Of a stretch of 64,000 nt of DNA, positions 15,771-25,041 are shown in pieces (the stretch's first letter is position 1; each line of letters begins with the position of its first letter). Made by a program: the position numbers and the translations under genes. The stretch lies in NCBI RefSeq assembly GCF_000243215.1, contig NZ_JH594596.1:927297-991296 (forward strand). The letters run 5' to 3'. The notes under the pieces were generated by a model. The model worked only from the letters and a program-made list of their open reading frames with translations, was not told the origin of the DNA and searched no databases. This DNA comes from Odoribacter laneus YIT 12061. Its GTDB lineage: Bacteria > Bacteroidota > Bacteroidia > Bacteroidales > Marinifilaceae.

Positions 15771-17429
15771 TTATAATTTTTTCAGCACATCTTCTACGGA
15801 AGAGGATACTTTATTGGTTTCGGCTTTGCAGTTCGTGATGTATTTGCCGTTGGCCGAGTAGCCGATACAAATGACAATTAAGCCTTGCTTGCAGAGGGTA
15901 TCTGCAACTTTTTCGATATCGGTGATTTCCCGGCTGTTCAGAACCACTACGGTTTTTCCGATATCAAACAACCGGCGTTCCAGCGTATAACCGAATTCTG
16001 TGGCCGCTTCTCCGGAAATAGCATATATATGCCCTTGCTGCTCGTAGAGACGGGCGCGGGATTCCGGACTTACGATCGAATACCCGTCCCTCATATACCG
16101 ACGGTCCTCTTCGGTTATATTGGTCGATAAATCCCGGGCATTTACCTTATCGATGATCATACCGACTGCACAGGTATTGTTTGTAATCGGGTCGATCAGA
16201 ATAAAAGCTCCTGTGTTTTTGTTTTTCCGGTAAGGATCGAAAAACAAAGGTTTATTGGAAGTAAATACGACTCTGCCGATTTCATTCAGTTCCAGAGTAT
16301 CCGTCATGGATTGTTCCAGGGTATTTACATTGACTTTATAGCGAATCTGGTCGATTTTGACACGGGTTAGATTGGTCGTGTGTTTAATGAAGAATTGCTG
16401 TTCCGGATCCATTTTCGTTTCATCCATCCATACCAACATGGCCTCAAAATTACGGTCTATAAAAGGTAAATTGTCCGGATGCACTAACATTTCTCCCCGG
16501 GATACGTCAATTTCATCTTCCAGGGTAAGGGTAATGGCCTGAGGAGGAAATGCCATGTCCAATTCCCCGTCATAAGTGACGATCGATTTTATCCGGGATT
16601 TTTTCATGGAGGGAAGGGCGATTACTTCATCTCCTTTCCGGACAATACCGGAAGCTACCGTACTGCTAAAACCTCTGAAATCCAGATTGGGGCGGAGTAC
16701 ATATTGAACGGGATAACGGAAATCCGTAAAATTCTTATCGCTTTCGATCTTTACTGTTTCCAGGAATTCCAATAAAGGTTGTCCTTTATACCATTTCATA
16801 TAAGGGGAGTGTTCTACCACATTATCTCCTTTTAAAGCCGATAGGGGAATACAGTGTATGTCCGGAATACCCAGAGGGGTGGCAAAATCCCGGTAATCGC
16901 TCACGATTTTATCAAACACCTGCTGGCTGTAATCCACCAGGTCCATTTTATTGACGGCCAATACGAGGTGTTGTATGCCCAGTAGGGATACCAGATAAGT
17001 GTGACGCCGGGTCTGAGTAATCACACCGGTTCGGGCGTCTACCAGGATAATGGCCAGATTGGCAGTAGAGCCTCCCGTAATCATATTGCGGGTATATTGC
17101 TCGTGTCCCGGAGTATCGGCAATGATGAATTTCCGGTTGTTAGTGGAGAAATACCGGTATGCGACATCAATGGTAATTCCTTGTTCCCGCTCCGCTTTCA
17201 ATCCATCGAGTAATAAAGCGTAGTCGATATTATCCCCTGCGTTTCCGTACCTTTTGGTATCCCGTTCCAGGGCGTCGAGTTGGTCCTCGTATAATTTTTT
17301 ACTGTCGAACAACAACCGGCCGATTAGGGTGGACTTTCCGTCGTCTACCGATCCGGCAGTCAATAGACGTAATAGATCCTTTTTCTCGTCCCGGTCGAGG
17401 AATTCCTTTATATTTAATTTTTCTGCCAT
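15771..17429 (-). CDS. cysN: Sulfate adenylyltransferase subunit 1 (GTPase)
   Basis: CysN is the GTPase subunit that drives APS synthesis with CysD. The G1 loop is [23 protein letters not shown] (G3) and NKMD (G4) are also present, followed by the EF-Tu-like beta-barrel domains. At 552 residues it is longer than E. coli CysN (about 475). The last ~85 residues ([20 protein letters not shown]... then [13 protein letters not shown]) look like parts of an APS kinase fold without its P-loop, as if a CysNC fusion had lost its kinase activity. A separate intact cysC is present in the same cluster. A 105-base gap with two hairpins separates it from cysD. Confidence 0.94.
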   Translation of the reverse strand: MAEKLNIKEFLDRDEKKDLLRLLTAGSVDDGKSTLIGRLLFDSKKLYEDQLDALERDTKRYGNAGDNIDYALLLDGLKAEREQGITIDVAYRYFSTNNRKFIIADTPGHEQYTRNMITGGSTANLAIILVDARTGVITQTRRHTYLVSLLGIQHLVLAVNKMDLVDYSQQVFDKIVSDYRDFATPLGIPDIHCIPLSALKGDNVVEHSPYMKWYKGQPLLEFLETVKIESDKNFTDFRYPVQYVLRPNLDFRGFSSTVASGIVRKGDEVIALPSMKKSRIKSIVTYDGELDMAFPPQAITLTLEDEIDVSRGEMLVHPDNLPFIDRNFEAMLVWMDETKMDPEQQFFIKHTTNLTRVKIDQIRYKVNVNTLEQSMTDTLELNEIGRVVFTSNKPLFFDPYRKNKNTGAFILIDPITNNTCAVGMIIDKVNARDLSTNITEEDRRYMRDGYSIVSPESRARLYEQQGHIYAISGEAATEFGYTLERRLFDIGKTVVVLNSREITDIEKVADTLCKQGLIVICIGYSANGKYITNCKAETNKVSSSVEDVLKKL

Positions 17430-17487
17430 TGCGCTTGAATTTACGATTTATGCCCGGAAGCTTCCGGAAACAGCTTCCGGTTTATCT

Positions 17488-17512
17488 AGTAAAAAAAGGC
17501 TTTATGCCTTTT
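17488..17512 (-). terminator. Weak intrinsic terminator-like hairpin between cysD and cysN
   Basis: On the minus strand AAAAGGC (17512-17506) pairs with GCCTTTT (17500-17494) around a five-base loop and is followed by more T. A second hairpin, CCGGAAGC/GCTTCCGG (17454-17461 with 17473-17480), follows. Together they could reduce cysN transcript level relative to cysD, or mark processing. Confidence 0.4.
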
Positions 17513-17534
17513 CCGTTTTCCGGACGTTTTCTGT

Positions 17535-18443
17535 TTAAAAATACCCTTCCCGTTTCTTTTGTTCCATACTGGCGTCTTGGTCGAAGTCGATCACCCGCGT
17601 AGTCCTTTCAGATTTGGTTGTAGTCATCATTTCTTCGACGATTTTTTCTATGGTGTCTGCTTCGGATTCCACAGCTCCTGTCAGGGGATAACATCCCAAG
17701 GTGCGAAAGCGTACTTTTTTCATTTCCATCTTGTCGCGGTATTCTTGGGGCATACGCTCATCGTCTACCAGGATCAGATTGCCGTCTATATTGACGATCG
17801 GACGTTCTTTAGCAAAATAGAGGGGCACAATGGGTATATTTTCCATTCGGATATATTGCCAGATATCTAATTCTGTCCAATTGGAAAGGGGGAATACCCG
17901 GATTGATTCTCCCTTGTGAACCCGTGCGTTATAGAGGTTCCACAATTCAGGCCGTTGATTTTTAGGGTCCCACTGATGGAATTTATCCCGGAAAGAATAA
18001 ATCCGTTCTTTTGCCCGGGATTTTTCTTCGTCCCGCCTTGCTCCTCCGAAAGCAGCGTCGAATTTATATTTGTCGAGCGCATTCAGCAAAGCCTGGGTTT
18101 TCATCAGGTCGGTATGGACTTTGCTACCGTGTGTAAAAGGGCCTACACCTTCTTGGAAGGCTTTCATATTGGATTCCACGATCAGGTCCCAGTCGTATTC
18201 TTTGGCATATTTGTCCCGGAATTCGATCATTTCCTTAAACTTCCACTTCGAGTCGATATGCATCAGAGGGAAGGGAACCTTTCCCGGGTAAAAAGCTTTT
18301 TCTGCCAGCCGCACCATTACGGAAGAATCTTTTCCGATAGAATAAAGCATGACCGGATTTTCAAATTCCGCCACCACTTCCCGGATAATGTGAATGGATT
18401 CCGCCTCCAGTTCTTTGAGATGAGTTAATTTATATTCTGACAT
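17535..18443 (-). CDS. cysD: Sulfate adenylyltransferase subunit 2
   Basis: CysD (302 residues, the normal family length) carries the catalytic adenylyltransferase activity forming APS from sulfate and ATP, with CysN as GTPase partner. It belongs to the PAPS-reductase-like PP-loop family: the motif [17 protein letters not shown] is visible near residue 35, with [16 protein letters not shown] and IDIWQYI-type motifs further on. It starts 78 bases after the stop of cysC. The cluster has no cysH, cysI or cysJ, so the product is directed to PAPS rather than to sulfide within this locus. Confidence 0.96.
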   Translation of the reverse strand: MSEYKLTHLKELEAESIHIIREVVAEFENPVMLYSIGKDSSVMVRLAEKAFYPGKVPFPLMHIDSKWKFKEMIEFRDKYAKEYDWDLIVESNMKAFQEGVGPFTHGSKVHTDLMKTQALLNALDKYKFDAAFGGARRDEEKSRAKERIYSFRDKFHQWDPKNQRPELWNLYNARVHKGESIRVFPLSNWTELDIWQYIRMENIPIVPLYFAKERPIVNIDGNLILVDDERMPQEYRDKMEMKKVRFRTLGCYPLTGAVESEADTIEKIVEEMMTTTKSERTTRVIDFDQDASMEQKKREGYF

Positions 18444-18521
18444 ATTTCTTGTATAATCAATAGAATCTTTCCTTCTGCCGGATTTCTTTCTTGCCGATTG
18501 TTTTATAGGCGCATAAAGATT

Positions 18522-19130
18522 TCAAGGCACAAATTTAATTTTCGCTTCAATGGCTTCCAATAGTATTTTTACCGATTCTTCCAAGGAATGACAGGAAGTA
18601 TCTATTTCCAAAAAAGGATGAAGGGGAGCTTCGAAAGGAGCGGATATACCTGTAAAATCCCGGATTTCTCCTTTTCGGGCTTTTTTATACAGGCCTTTAA
18701 CATCTCTTTTTTCGCACTCTTCCAGAGGGGTACTCACATATACTTCTAAAAAATCGTCTTTTCCGATGATTTCCCGTGCCATTTGCCGGATAGCTCTTGT
18801 GGGACTGATGAAAGCCGCAATCGTTACAATTCCGCAGTCTACAAATAATTTGGAAACTTCTGCAATCCGCCGAATGTTTTCCGTACGGTCGGCTTCGGAA
18901 AAACCCAGATTATTGTTAATACCGCTGCGGATATTGTCTCCATCCAGAATACGGGTCAGGAATCCCCTCTTGTATAATTCCCGTTCTAAAGCGATAGCCA
19001 ATGTACTTTTACCCGAACCAGAAAGACCGGTAAACCAGATCATTACACTTTTCTGTCGCAACAGTTGTTCCCGGTCCGATCGTTGTAACATTTGTTCGAA
19101 TATCGGGTAAATATTGGTGTTTTTTTCCAT
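18522..19130 (-). CDS. cysC: Adenylylsulfate (APS) kinase
   Basis: The 202-residue kinase phosphorylates APS to PAPS. The Walker A loop is [12 protein letters not shown] near residue 35, followed by the APS-binding [20 protein letters not shown], the lid-region [15 protein letters not shown] and the [11 protein letters not shown] motif. The first ~25 residues ([16 protein letters not shown]...) are a short extension before the core. It lies between cysQ and cysD and completes sulfate activation in the cluster. Confidence 0.95.
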   Translation of the reverse strand: MEKNTNIYPIFEQMLQRSDREQLLRQKSVMIWFTGLSGSGKSTLAIALERELYKRGFLTRILDGDNIRSGINNNLGFSEADRTENIRRIAEVSKLFVDCGIVTIAAFISPTRAIRQMAREIIGKDDFLEVYVSTPLEECEKRDVKGLYKKARKGEIRDFTGISAPFEAPLHPFLEIDTSCHSLEESVKILLEAIEAKIKFVP

Positions 19131-19417
19131 ACGATATAAAAAATTTATACCCTGTCATTTGTTTGGCTTTGGGGATATTTGCTGTCTTAAACTTCTGCTT
19201 TGCTTCATTTATTTCCTTTGCCAGACAGGTCTTACATACGTGTTTAGCTGTGGTTGGCCTTCTTTTGCCGATTCCTTTTTGTTCTTTTTACTATTTAAGC
19301 TTATTTTATTCTCCTTTTCATAAAAATAACCTTTATCGGAAGGATAAAGGCAGTCTGGAAAGGATTTTTTATTTACCGTTTACTTTTCATCTTCTATACT
19401 GGTTTTACAAACCTTTC

Positions 19418-20218
19418 CTATTTTACAATAAACCAAGGATTGTGTAGGTCTTCTTTATTGTATTGAAGCGGAGTTTTTTCGTCTGTCTGGTATATATTTT
19501 TACCAGCCGCTAGTGCGATTGCATGTCCTGCTGCCGTATCCCATTCCATGGTGGGAGCAAAGCGGGGATAAATATTGGCGGTTCCCTCTGCAACCAGGCA
19601 AATTTTCAGAGAACTTCCGATAGAGGTTAATTTCACCTGTTTATATTCTGCTTTCAGATGTTCGATAAATTGCTGGGTCTCCGGTGTTAAATGAGAACGG
19701 GAGGCTACGATCGTATAAGGATAATTTCCTTTTACGAGAGGCAGACGAAGGGCGCGGGAACGAACTTCTGCAATAGCAGAAACACGCAATGGTTCTACTG
19801 CCAGAGCTTTATAGGCGCCGTTTTCCAGAGAACCGTAATACAATTCTTTTTTTACCGGTACATATATAACTCCCAAAACCGGACTTCCTTCAGAAATCAG
19901 GGCGATATTGACGGTAAACTCCCCGTTCCGCTTGATAAATTCTTTTGTGCCGTCCAGGGGATCCACTATCCAGAAGGTTTTCCATTGCTGCCGTTTTTCA
20001 TAGTCCGCAAGCATTCCTTCCTCACTCAATACGGGGTAAGAAGTGTTTTCTAATAAATTAACAATCGTTTTGTGTGCTTCTTTATCGGCTTGCGTCAAAG
20101 GAGAATCATCTGCTTTCCGTTCAATATCCAGATGAGAAGTCGGGTCATTGTATATTTTCAGTATTGCTTCTCCAGCTCTTAAAGCGGCTTCTATAGCCAG
20201 GTTTAATAATTTTTCCAT
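19418..20218 (-). CDS. cysQ: 3'(2'),5'-bisphosphate nucleotidase
   Basis: The 266-residue inositol-monophosphatase-fold enzyme hydrolyses PAP, the by-product of sulfotransfer, to AMP. Metal-binding motifs are LSEEG (near residue 65), DPLDGTKEFI (near 87) and WDTAAGHAIAL (near 225). It is the first gene of the sulfonation unit, 287 bases before cysC. That gap holds no recognised gene, so cysC onward could have an additional promoter. Removal of PAP relieves product inhibition of the sulfotransferase, so its place here fits a dedicated sulfonation pathway. Confidence 0.93.
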   Translation of the reverse strand: MEKLLNLAIEAALRAGEAILKIYNDPTSHLDIERKADDSPLTQADKEAHKTIVNLLENTSYPVLSEEGMLADYEKRQQWKTFWIVDPLDGTKEFIKRNGEFTVNIALISEGSPVLGVIYVPVKKELYYGSLENGAYKALAVEPLRVSAIAEVRSRALRLPLVKGNYPYTIVASRSHLTPETQQFIEHLKAEYKQVKLTSIGSSLKICLVAEGTANIYPRFAPTMEWDTAAGHAIALAAGKNIYQTDEKTPLQYNKEDLHNPWFIVK

Positions 20219-20241
20219 CCTTCTTTCTTTCTGTAGCCGTG

Positions 20242-20249
20242 CAAAGATA
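20242..20249 (-). promoter_or_regulatory. -7 promoter box (TATCTTTG) for the cysQ-sulfotransferase unit
   Basis: On the minus strand TATCTTTG matches TAnnTTTG exactly, 23 bases before the cysQ ATG at 20218. No perfect -33 TTTG is visible at 19-21 bases upstream. Confidence 0.55.
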
Positions 20250-20507
20250 GTATTTATTTTGGAAAATGAGTTTATCCGGAATACGGGTTTCTCGGAGAAG
20301 ATATTTTTCTTTACAAATGTGTAAAGGTATGGGGGGATAAGGAGAAAGATTTCCCAAAACTATGGGGTACTTTGTATCGGATGAATCTCCTTTTAACGAA
20401 TTGCTGATGAACGAACCCTTCCTTCTGACGTATTTTCTTTTGTCAGCCGTGGGGGCGTTCATCAGCAATGATTTTACTTCCTTTGAGAAGTATTCTTTTT
20501 TGTTCCT

Positions 20508-22616
20508 TTAATTCAGTCCTCTTCGTTTCAATAATGGTTCGATAGAGGGGTCTTTGCCCCGGAATTCCCGGTACAATTTCATGGCATCGTCGCTACCTCC
20601 TTTGGCGAGAACATATTGGCGGAAAGCCAAAGCTTTTTCCGGGTTAAAAATATCTCCGGTTTCCTTAAAGGCTTGGAAAGCATCGGCATCCAGCACTTCC
20701 GCCCAGGTATAAGCATAATAACCGGCCGAGTATCCGCTGTCGAAAATATGAGAGAAATAAGTACTTCTGTAACGGACGGTGATTTCCGGTATCAGCCCCA
20801 GCTTATCTAAGGTTTCTTTTTCAAATTTTTCTACATGGATAGGCTCTGTTGTCTTCACTGTATGATAAGCCATGTCCAATAAAGCGGCTGCCATAAATTC
20901 CGTGGTGGCAAAACCTTGATTGAAGTGACTGCTTTTTTGCAATTTATCGATCAGTTCCTGCGGAATAGGTTCGCCGGTTTTATAATGACGGGCATATACT
21001 TTTAATACTTCGGGATCTCCGGCCCAGTTTTCCATAATTTGAGAAGGGAGTTCTACAAAGTCGTGCACGACATTTGTGCCGGCCACACTGGGATAAGTAC
21101 ATTTGGATAACAAACCGTGCAGGGCATGCCCGAATTCGTGGAAAAGCGTCTGGACTTCATCGAAAGTTAACAAAGCCGGTGTTTCTCCGGTCGGTTTTGT
21201 AAAATTACATACATTGGTAATAACGGGAGTCGATTCCAGTAAAAAAGATTGGGAGCGGAAAGCGTCCATCCAGGCCCCTTGACTTTTGCTGGGACGGGGA
21301 AAATAGTCGGCATAGTAAATTCCGATAAAGCTCCCGTCGGCATCTTTCAATTCGAATGCTTTGGCTTCCGGATGGGGAAGAGGTAAATCGGTGCGTGGCT
21401 CGAAAGTGATACCATACAACTTATGGGCGGTGTAGAATGCTCCTTCCCGTACTTGTTCCAGCGGGAAATATTGCCGGAGTTCATTTTCATCCAGGCCGTA
21501 TTGAGCTTGCTTTACTTTTTCAGCATAATACCGCCAATCCCAAGGCTGGAGTTGGAACGAACCATCGGTTTTGTTTATCATTTTCTGGAGAGTTGCGGCT
21601 TCTTTTTTAGCGACTTTAAGTGCTGCTTCCCAGATTTGATTACACAAACTATATACATTTTCAGGGTTTTTAGCCATGTTCTCGTCTAAAACATAACTGG
21701 CATAATCCGGAAATCCCAATAGATTTGCCTTTTCCGTCTTCAAGGCGATCAGCTTACTGATTACTTCTTTGTTGTCGTATTCGTTGTTATTATTTCCCCG
21801 GTTGGTATAAGCCCGGTAGATTTGTTCCCTTAAATTCCGGTTATCTGCATATTGCAGAAAAGGCATCACACTCGGATTATGAAGTGTAAATACCCATTTC
21901 CCTTCCAGGCCGGCTTCTTTGGCTGTCTCAGCAGCTGCGGCAACTACCCCTGCCGGCAGCCCTGATAAATCTTTTTCGTTGTCGATAACCAACCGATAAT
22001 TATTGGTTTCCTTCAGCAGATTGTTTCCGAATTTAATAGCCAATAGCGATAACTCATTATTGATTTTTTTCAGTTTTTCCTTGTCTTCTGCTGAAAGATT
22101 CGCTCCTCCGCGGACAAAATCTTTATAATATTTATTTAAAACCTTCCTTTGTTCTGTATTGAGGTTTTCTTTTTCTTTATTGTCGTATACGGTTTTGATG
22201 CGTTGGAACAGTTTTTCATTCAGGTTGATCCCATCTTCGTGTGCGGAGAGCAGAGGAGCAACTTGTTCCGCTATCCTTTGCATTGAATCGTTGGTATTGG
22301 CTTCCCGTAAATTGATAAAAACGGCCTGTACCTTTTGTAACAGTTGTCCGGATTTTTCCATGGCAACAATTGTATTTTCAAAAGTAGGAGCGTCCGGATT
22401 ATTGACGATAGCTTCGATTTCAGTTTCCTGTTGCTTTACACCTTCCTGAAAAGCGGGCAGATAATGGCTGTTGTGGATCAGCTGAAAAGGAGGCACTCCG
22501 TGAGGCGTATCGAAATCCTTCAAAAAAGGGTTTTCCTGTTTTACTTCACTGTTACAGGCTTGTACCATCAGGCCTGCAAAGCAAATCAGATAAGTGAGTT
22601 TTTTCATTTTATACAT
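20508..22616 (-). CDS. M3 family zinc metallopeptidase (Dcp-like peptidyl-dipeptidase), lipoprotein
   Basis: The product is 702 residues, or 699 if the ATG at 22607 is used; both are in frame and close together. The N-terminus is a lipoprotein signal (ICFAGLMVQACNS). Zinc binding and catalysis are in LFHEFGHALHGLLSK near residue 490, the HExxH of thimet-oligopeptidase/Dcp enzymes. The C-terminal DSGYSAGYYAYTWAEVLDAD motif is also typical and contributes the Tyr residues that bind substrate. It removes C-terminal dipeptides or cuts short oligopeptides, here in the periplasm. The neighbouring sulfonation unit is unrelated. It is divergent from the FMN/NapH gene at 22802. Confidence 0.92.
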   Translation of the reverse strand: MYKMKKLTYLICFAGLMVQACNSEVKQENPFLKDFDTPHGVPPFQLIHNSHYLPAFQEGVKQQETEIEAIVNNPDAPTFENTIVAMEKSGQLLQKVQAVFINLREANTNDSMQRIAEQVAPLLSAHEDGINLNEKLFQRIKTVYDNKEKENLNTEQRKVLNKYYKDFVRGGANLSAEDKEKLKKINNELSLLAIKFGNNLLKETNNYRLVIDNEKDLSGLPAGVVAAAAETAKEAGLEGKWVFTLHNPSVMPFLQYADNRNLREQIYRAYTNRGNNNNEYDNKEVISKLIALKTEKANLLGFPDYASYVLDENMAKNPENVYSLCNQIWEAALKVAKKEAATLQKMINKTDGSFQLQPWDWRYYAEKVKQAQYGLDENELRQYFPLEQVREGAFYTAHKLYGITFEPRTDLPLPHPEAKAFELKDADGSFIGIYYADYFPRPSKSQGAWMDAFRSQSFLLESTPVITNVCNFTKPTGETPALLTFDEVQTLFHEFGHALHGLLSKCTYPSVAGTNVVHDFVELPSQIMENWAGDPEVLKVYARHYKTGEPIPQELIDKLQKSSHFNQGFATTEFMAAALLDMAYHTVKTTEPIHVEKFEKETLDKLGLIPEITVRYRSTYFSHIFDSGYSAGYYAYTWAEVLDADAFQAFKETGDIFNPEKALAFRQYVLAKGGSDDAMKLYREFRGKDPSIEPLLKRRGLN

Positions 22617-22801
22617 ATTTTCTAATCAGATTAATATTTGTTTATTGAAAATATCCGGATTTTAATACCTAAAAATTCAGAAAATGAATAAAGTTGTTCC
22701 GAAAAATTAAGATAAATAGCAAAAATAATATTTTTTTAACGGAAGAGAAGGAAAACCTTAGAATTAATGCATTAATTTTGAGACCCTGAATAAAAAAGTG
22801 C

Positions 22802-24046
22802 ATGATGAACGAGAAAGGACGTGCTTGGATTTCAAAATTACCGGGGATACTTTTCCTGTTTCTGATTTTGTTTTTGATTTCTTGGCAGTATCGGCAGGAA
22901 GAGCGAAAAGAAAGCAAGGAAGAAAAAATTTCTGCGGAACAAAAAGTACCGGCAGAGATCGCCGAGGAATTTTTTCCGGGTCATACTGAATTGGTGCAGG
23001 AATCAGAAGTGTTGATGCGGGTAGAGAAAGGGAGAAAAGTGGTAGGTTCTTTTATCGTCACGACTTCTATTGCCGATGGGGTGACGGGATTTGCCGGGAA
23101 AGTACCGGTCGTCCTGGCGTTGAATACAGAAGGAAAAATCATCGGACTTCGTTTATTAGAAAACCAGGAGTCGCCGGGTTTTATAAAACGGATAGCCCGC
23201 AAAGGTTTTTTCGATTCGTGGAACGATAAAACGCCTGAAGAAGCTTTGGAGTTGCAGGTGGAAGCGGTGAGTGGGGCTACTCTGTCGAGTGAAGCGGTAA
23301 AAGAGAATGTACGGAGAGCATTGACGTATTATTTACAACGGGAGGCGGAAGGGAAAGAGGTCCGCTGGATGGATTTGCTCAAAAATGGCTTGGGTTTTGT
23401 GCTAGTGATGTTCGCTTTATTGAGCATGTTTCCCATAAAAATATTAAAAAAATACCGTTGGGTATTGATGGCCGGTTCGGTCTTGATTTTAGGATTTTGG
23501 AACGGCTATTTTCTTTCTTTCACCTTATTATACGGGTGGTTGACTCACGGTATCCCCTGGGGAGGGAAAATCTTGTTGCTGGTTATGGCATTTCTGGCTT
23601 TTTTCATTCCTTTATTCTTTGGTAAATCTTACTATTGCTATTACCTCTGTCCTTTTGGAGCTGCTCAGGAACTGGCTGGTAAAATCAGAAAAAAGAAAAC
23701 GATACCGAAGGGGTATTTGAAGATCATTTTAAAATACAGTCGTTGGGTTTACTTCAGCGTAGTAGTGGGCCTTTTATTGGTGGGAGTAACCCTCGATTTG
23801 ACATTATTTGAGCCTTTAGCTGCTTTTATGTTCAATGCTGCAGGACGTTGGATACTGGCTTTGGCTTTGACCTTTTTATTTCTATCCGTATTTTTTTCCC
23901 GTCCTTGGTGTAATTATTTTTGTTTAACAGGGCAATTATTAGAAATAATTCGTCGCGGGAAAGTGAATAAAAGTAACCGGAGAATCTGGATAGAATGGAG
24001 TAGTATATTGATATTAGTAGCCCTTGTCCTATTTGTCGTCTGGTAA
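22802..24046 (+). CDS. Flavinylated membrane redox protein: FMN-binding domain fused to NapH/NosR-like 4Fe-4S membrane domain
   Basis: This 414-residue protein has an N-terminal membrane anchor (about 12-29) and an extracytoplasmic FMN_bind domain (about 95-190). Its VSGATLSS motif (S156-T159) is the site where ApbE-type transferases attach FMN through a phosphoester bond to Thr. A NapH/NosR-like membrane domain with about five helices follows. It carries two cysteine pairs, CYYLCPFG (about 278-285) and CNYFCLTG (about 369-376), expected to hold iron-sulfur cofactors. This is the layout of NosR- and RnfG-like electron-transfer proteins that move electrons across the membrane to extracytoplasmic flavin. 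No apbE or partner reductase is in the window. The partner and terminal acceptor are unknown. Confidence 0.85.
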   Translation: MMNEKGRAWISKLPGILFLFLILFLISWQYRQEERKESKEEKISAEQKVPAEIAEEFFPGHTELVQESEVLMRVEKGRKVVGSFIVTTSIADGVTGFAGKVPVVLALNTEGKIIGLRLLENQESPGFIKRIARKGFFDSWNDKTPEEALELQVEAVSGATLSSEAVKENVRRALTYYLQREAEGKEVRWMDLLKNGLGFVLVMFALLSMFPIKILKKYRWVLMAGSVLILGFWNGYFLSFTLLYGWLTHGIPWGGKILLLVMAFLAFFIPLFFGKSYYCYYLCPFGAAQELAGKIRKKKTIPKGYLKIILKYSRWVYFSVVVGLLLVGVTLDLTLFEPLAAFMFNAAGRWILALALTFLFLSVFFSRPWCNYFCLTGQLLEIIRRGKVNKSNRRIWIEWSSILILVALVLFVVW

Positions 24047-24152
24047 TTTCCTGCAGAGAAAAAATAGGATACTCTAGAGAAAGAGGAGAAAACAATTGTG
24101 TATTTATTTTATTATTTAGGAATAAATAATTGCAAATTTTTTTCTCTGAATA

Positions 24153-24184
24153 TTTGATTATATGGATAAAAAGCACTTAATTTG
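24153..24184 (+). promoter_or_regulatory. Promoter of the rpmB-rpmG-DUF4295 operon
   Basis: TTTG (24153-24156) is followed after exactly 20 bases by TTAATTTG (24177-24184), one base off the TAnnTTTG consensus. It would start transcription about 30 bases upstream of rpmB. Confidence 0.6.
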
Positions 24185-24222
24185 CAACCTGTTTGGAAAG
24201 CGTTTAAAAAAAATACTGAGAG

Positions 24223-24465
24223 ATGTCAAGAGTTTGTCAAATAACCGGAAAAAAAGCAATGGGTGGAAACAGTGTATCTCACTCTAAGAGAAGAGTAAAG
24301 AGAACATTCTCGATCAACCTGTTTAAGAGAAATTTTTATTGGCCGGAAGAAGACAGATGGATTCGTTTGAACGTATCTGCTGCTGGTCTTCGTCTGATTA
24401 ATAAGAAAGGTCTGAATGCATGTTTAAAAAATGCGACGGCTGAAGGATTAATTAAAAATGTTTAA
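24223..24465 (+). CDS. rpmB: 50S ribosomal protein L28
   Basis: The 80-residue protein of the large ribosomal subunit starts [20 protein letters not shown] and includes [18 protein letters not shown] and the conserved tail [12 protein letters not shown]. The length is normal for Bacteroidota. It is the first gene of the short operon rpmB-rpmG-DUF4295 (gaps of 11 and 8 bases), which ends at a strong terminator. Confidence 0.97.
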   Translation: MSRVCQITGKKAMGGNSVSHSKRRVKRTFSINLFKRNFYWPEEDRWIRLNVSAAGLRLINKKGLNACLKNATAEGLIKNV

Positions 24466-24476
24466 AATCACTGAAG

Positions 24477-24665
24477 ATGGCAAAGAAAGCTAAAGGAAAT
24501 AGAGTACAGGTGATTCTTGAGTGTACAGAACATAAAGAATCCGGTATGCCGGGAACTTCACGGTATATTACTACCAAGAACAGAAAGAATACTCCGGAGA
24601 GATTGGAACTGAGAAAGTACAATCCGATATTGAAAAAAGTAACTTTACACAGAGAAATTAAATAA
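24477..24665 (+). CDS. rpmG: 50S ribosomal protein L33
   Basis: The 62-residue ribosomal protein ([20 protein letters not shown], then [21 protein letters not shown]) is typical of Bacteroidota L33. It contains only one Cys (in ILECTEH), so it is a zinc-independent form lacking the CxxC pairs. It is located between rpmB and the DUF4295 gene. Confidence 0.96.
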   Translation: MAKKAKGNRVQVILECTEHKESGMPGTSRYITTKNRKNTPERLELRKYNPILKKVTLHREIK

Positions 24666-24673
24666 TTTGAACT

Positions 24674-24826
24674 ATGGCAAAGAAGGTTGTAGCAACATTG
24701 AAGACCGGAGACGGCCGGGGATACGCTAAAGTAATTAAAATGGTGAAATCTCCGAAATCGGGTGCCTATACGTTCAAACAACAAATGATAAGCACCGACG
24801 AAGTGAAAGCTTATTTCAAAAAATAA
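24674..24826 (+). CDS. DUF4295 family small basic protein
   Basis: A 50-residue ORF starts with ATG at 24674, 8 bases after rpmG, and stops with TAA at 24824-24826. The product (MAKKVVATLKTGDGRGYAKV, ending YFKK) is lysine-rich. In Bacteroidota this family regularly follows rpmG and is thought to be ribosome-associated on that basis alone; no biochemical role can be read from the sequence. Confidence 0.9.
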   Translation: MAKKVVATLKTGDGRGYAKVIKMVKSPKSGAYTFKQQMISTDEVKAYFKK

Positions 24827-24844
24827 GATCTCATTCATTTATAT

Positions 24845-24875
24845 AAAAAGTCGTCTTGAATCAAGACGACTTTTT
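24845..24875 (+). terminator. Intrinsic terminator of the rpmB operon
   Basis: A perfect 15-bp inverted repeat (24845-24859 with 24861-24875, core GTCGTCTTGA) is followed by a T-run, 18 bases after the DUF4295 stop. The symmetric A/T ends might also allow termination from the opposite side. Confidence 0.85.
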
Positions 24876-25041
24876 TATTGTTCAAAGGTTTAAGAAGTTC
24901 GGCATTTAATCTGATAAATTCTCATTGACCGTCCGTTATGGATGGAAAAATCAGCAGTCTTCATTTCTTTGAAAGAGAGGATTCTTTCGATAAAGGAATG
25001 AGAATTTTCGAATAGTTAAACATTTAAGAGGAGCTGTATCC

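Noticed and set aside
24881-25041. Search for a tRNA or promoter motif between the rpmB operon and the kinase
   Set aside because: No cloverleaf or TPsiC-like motif was found; only ordinary AT-rich sequence.
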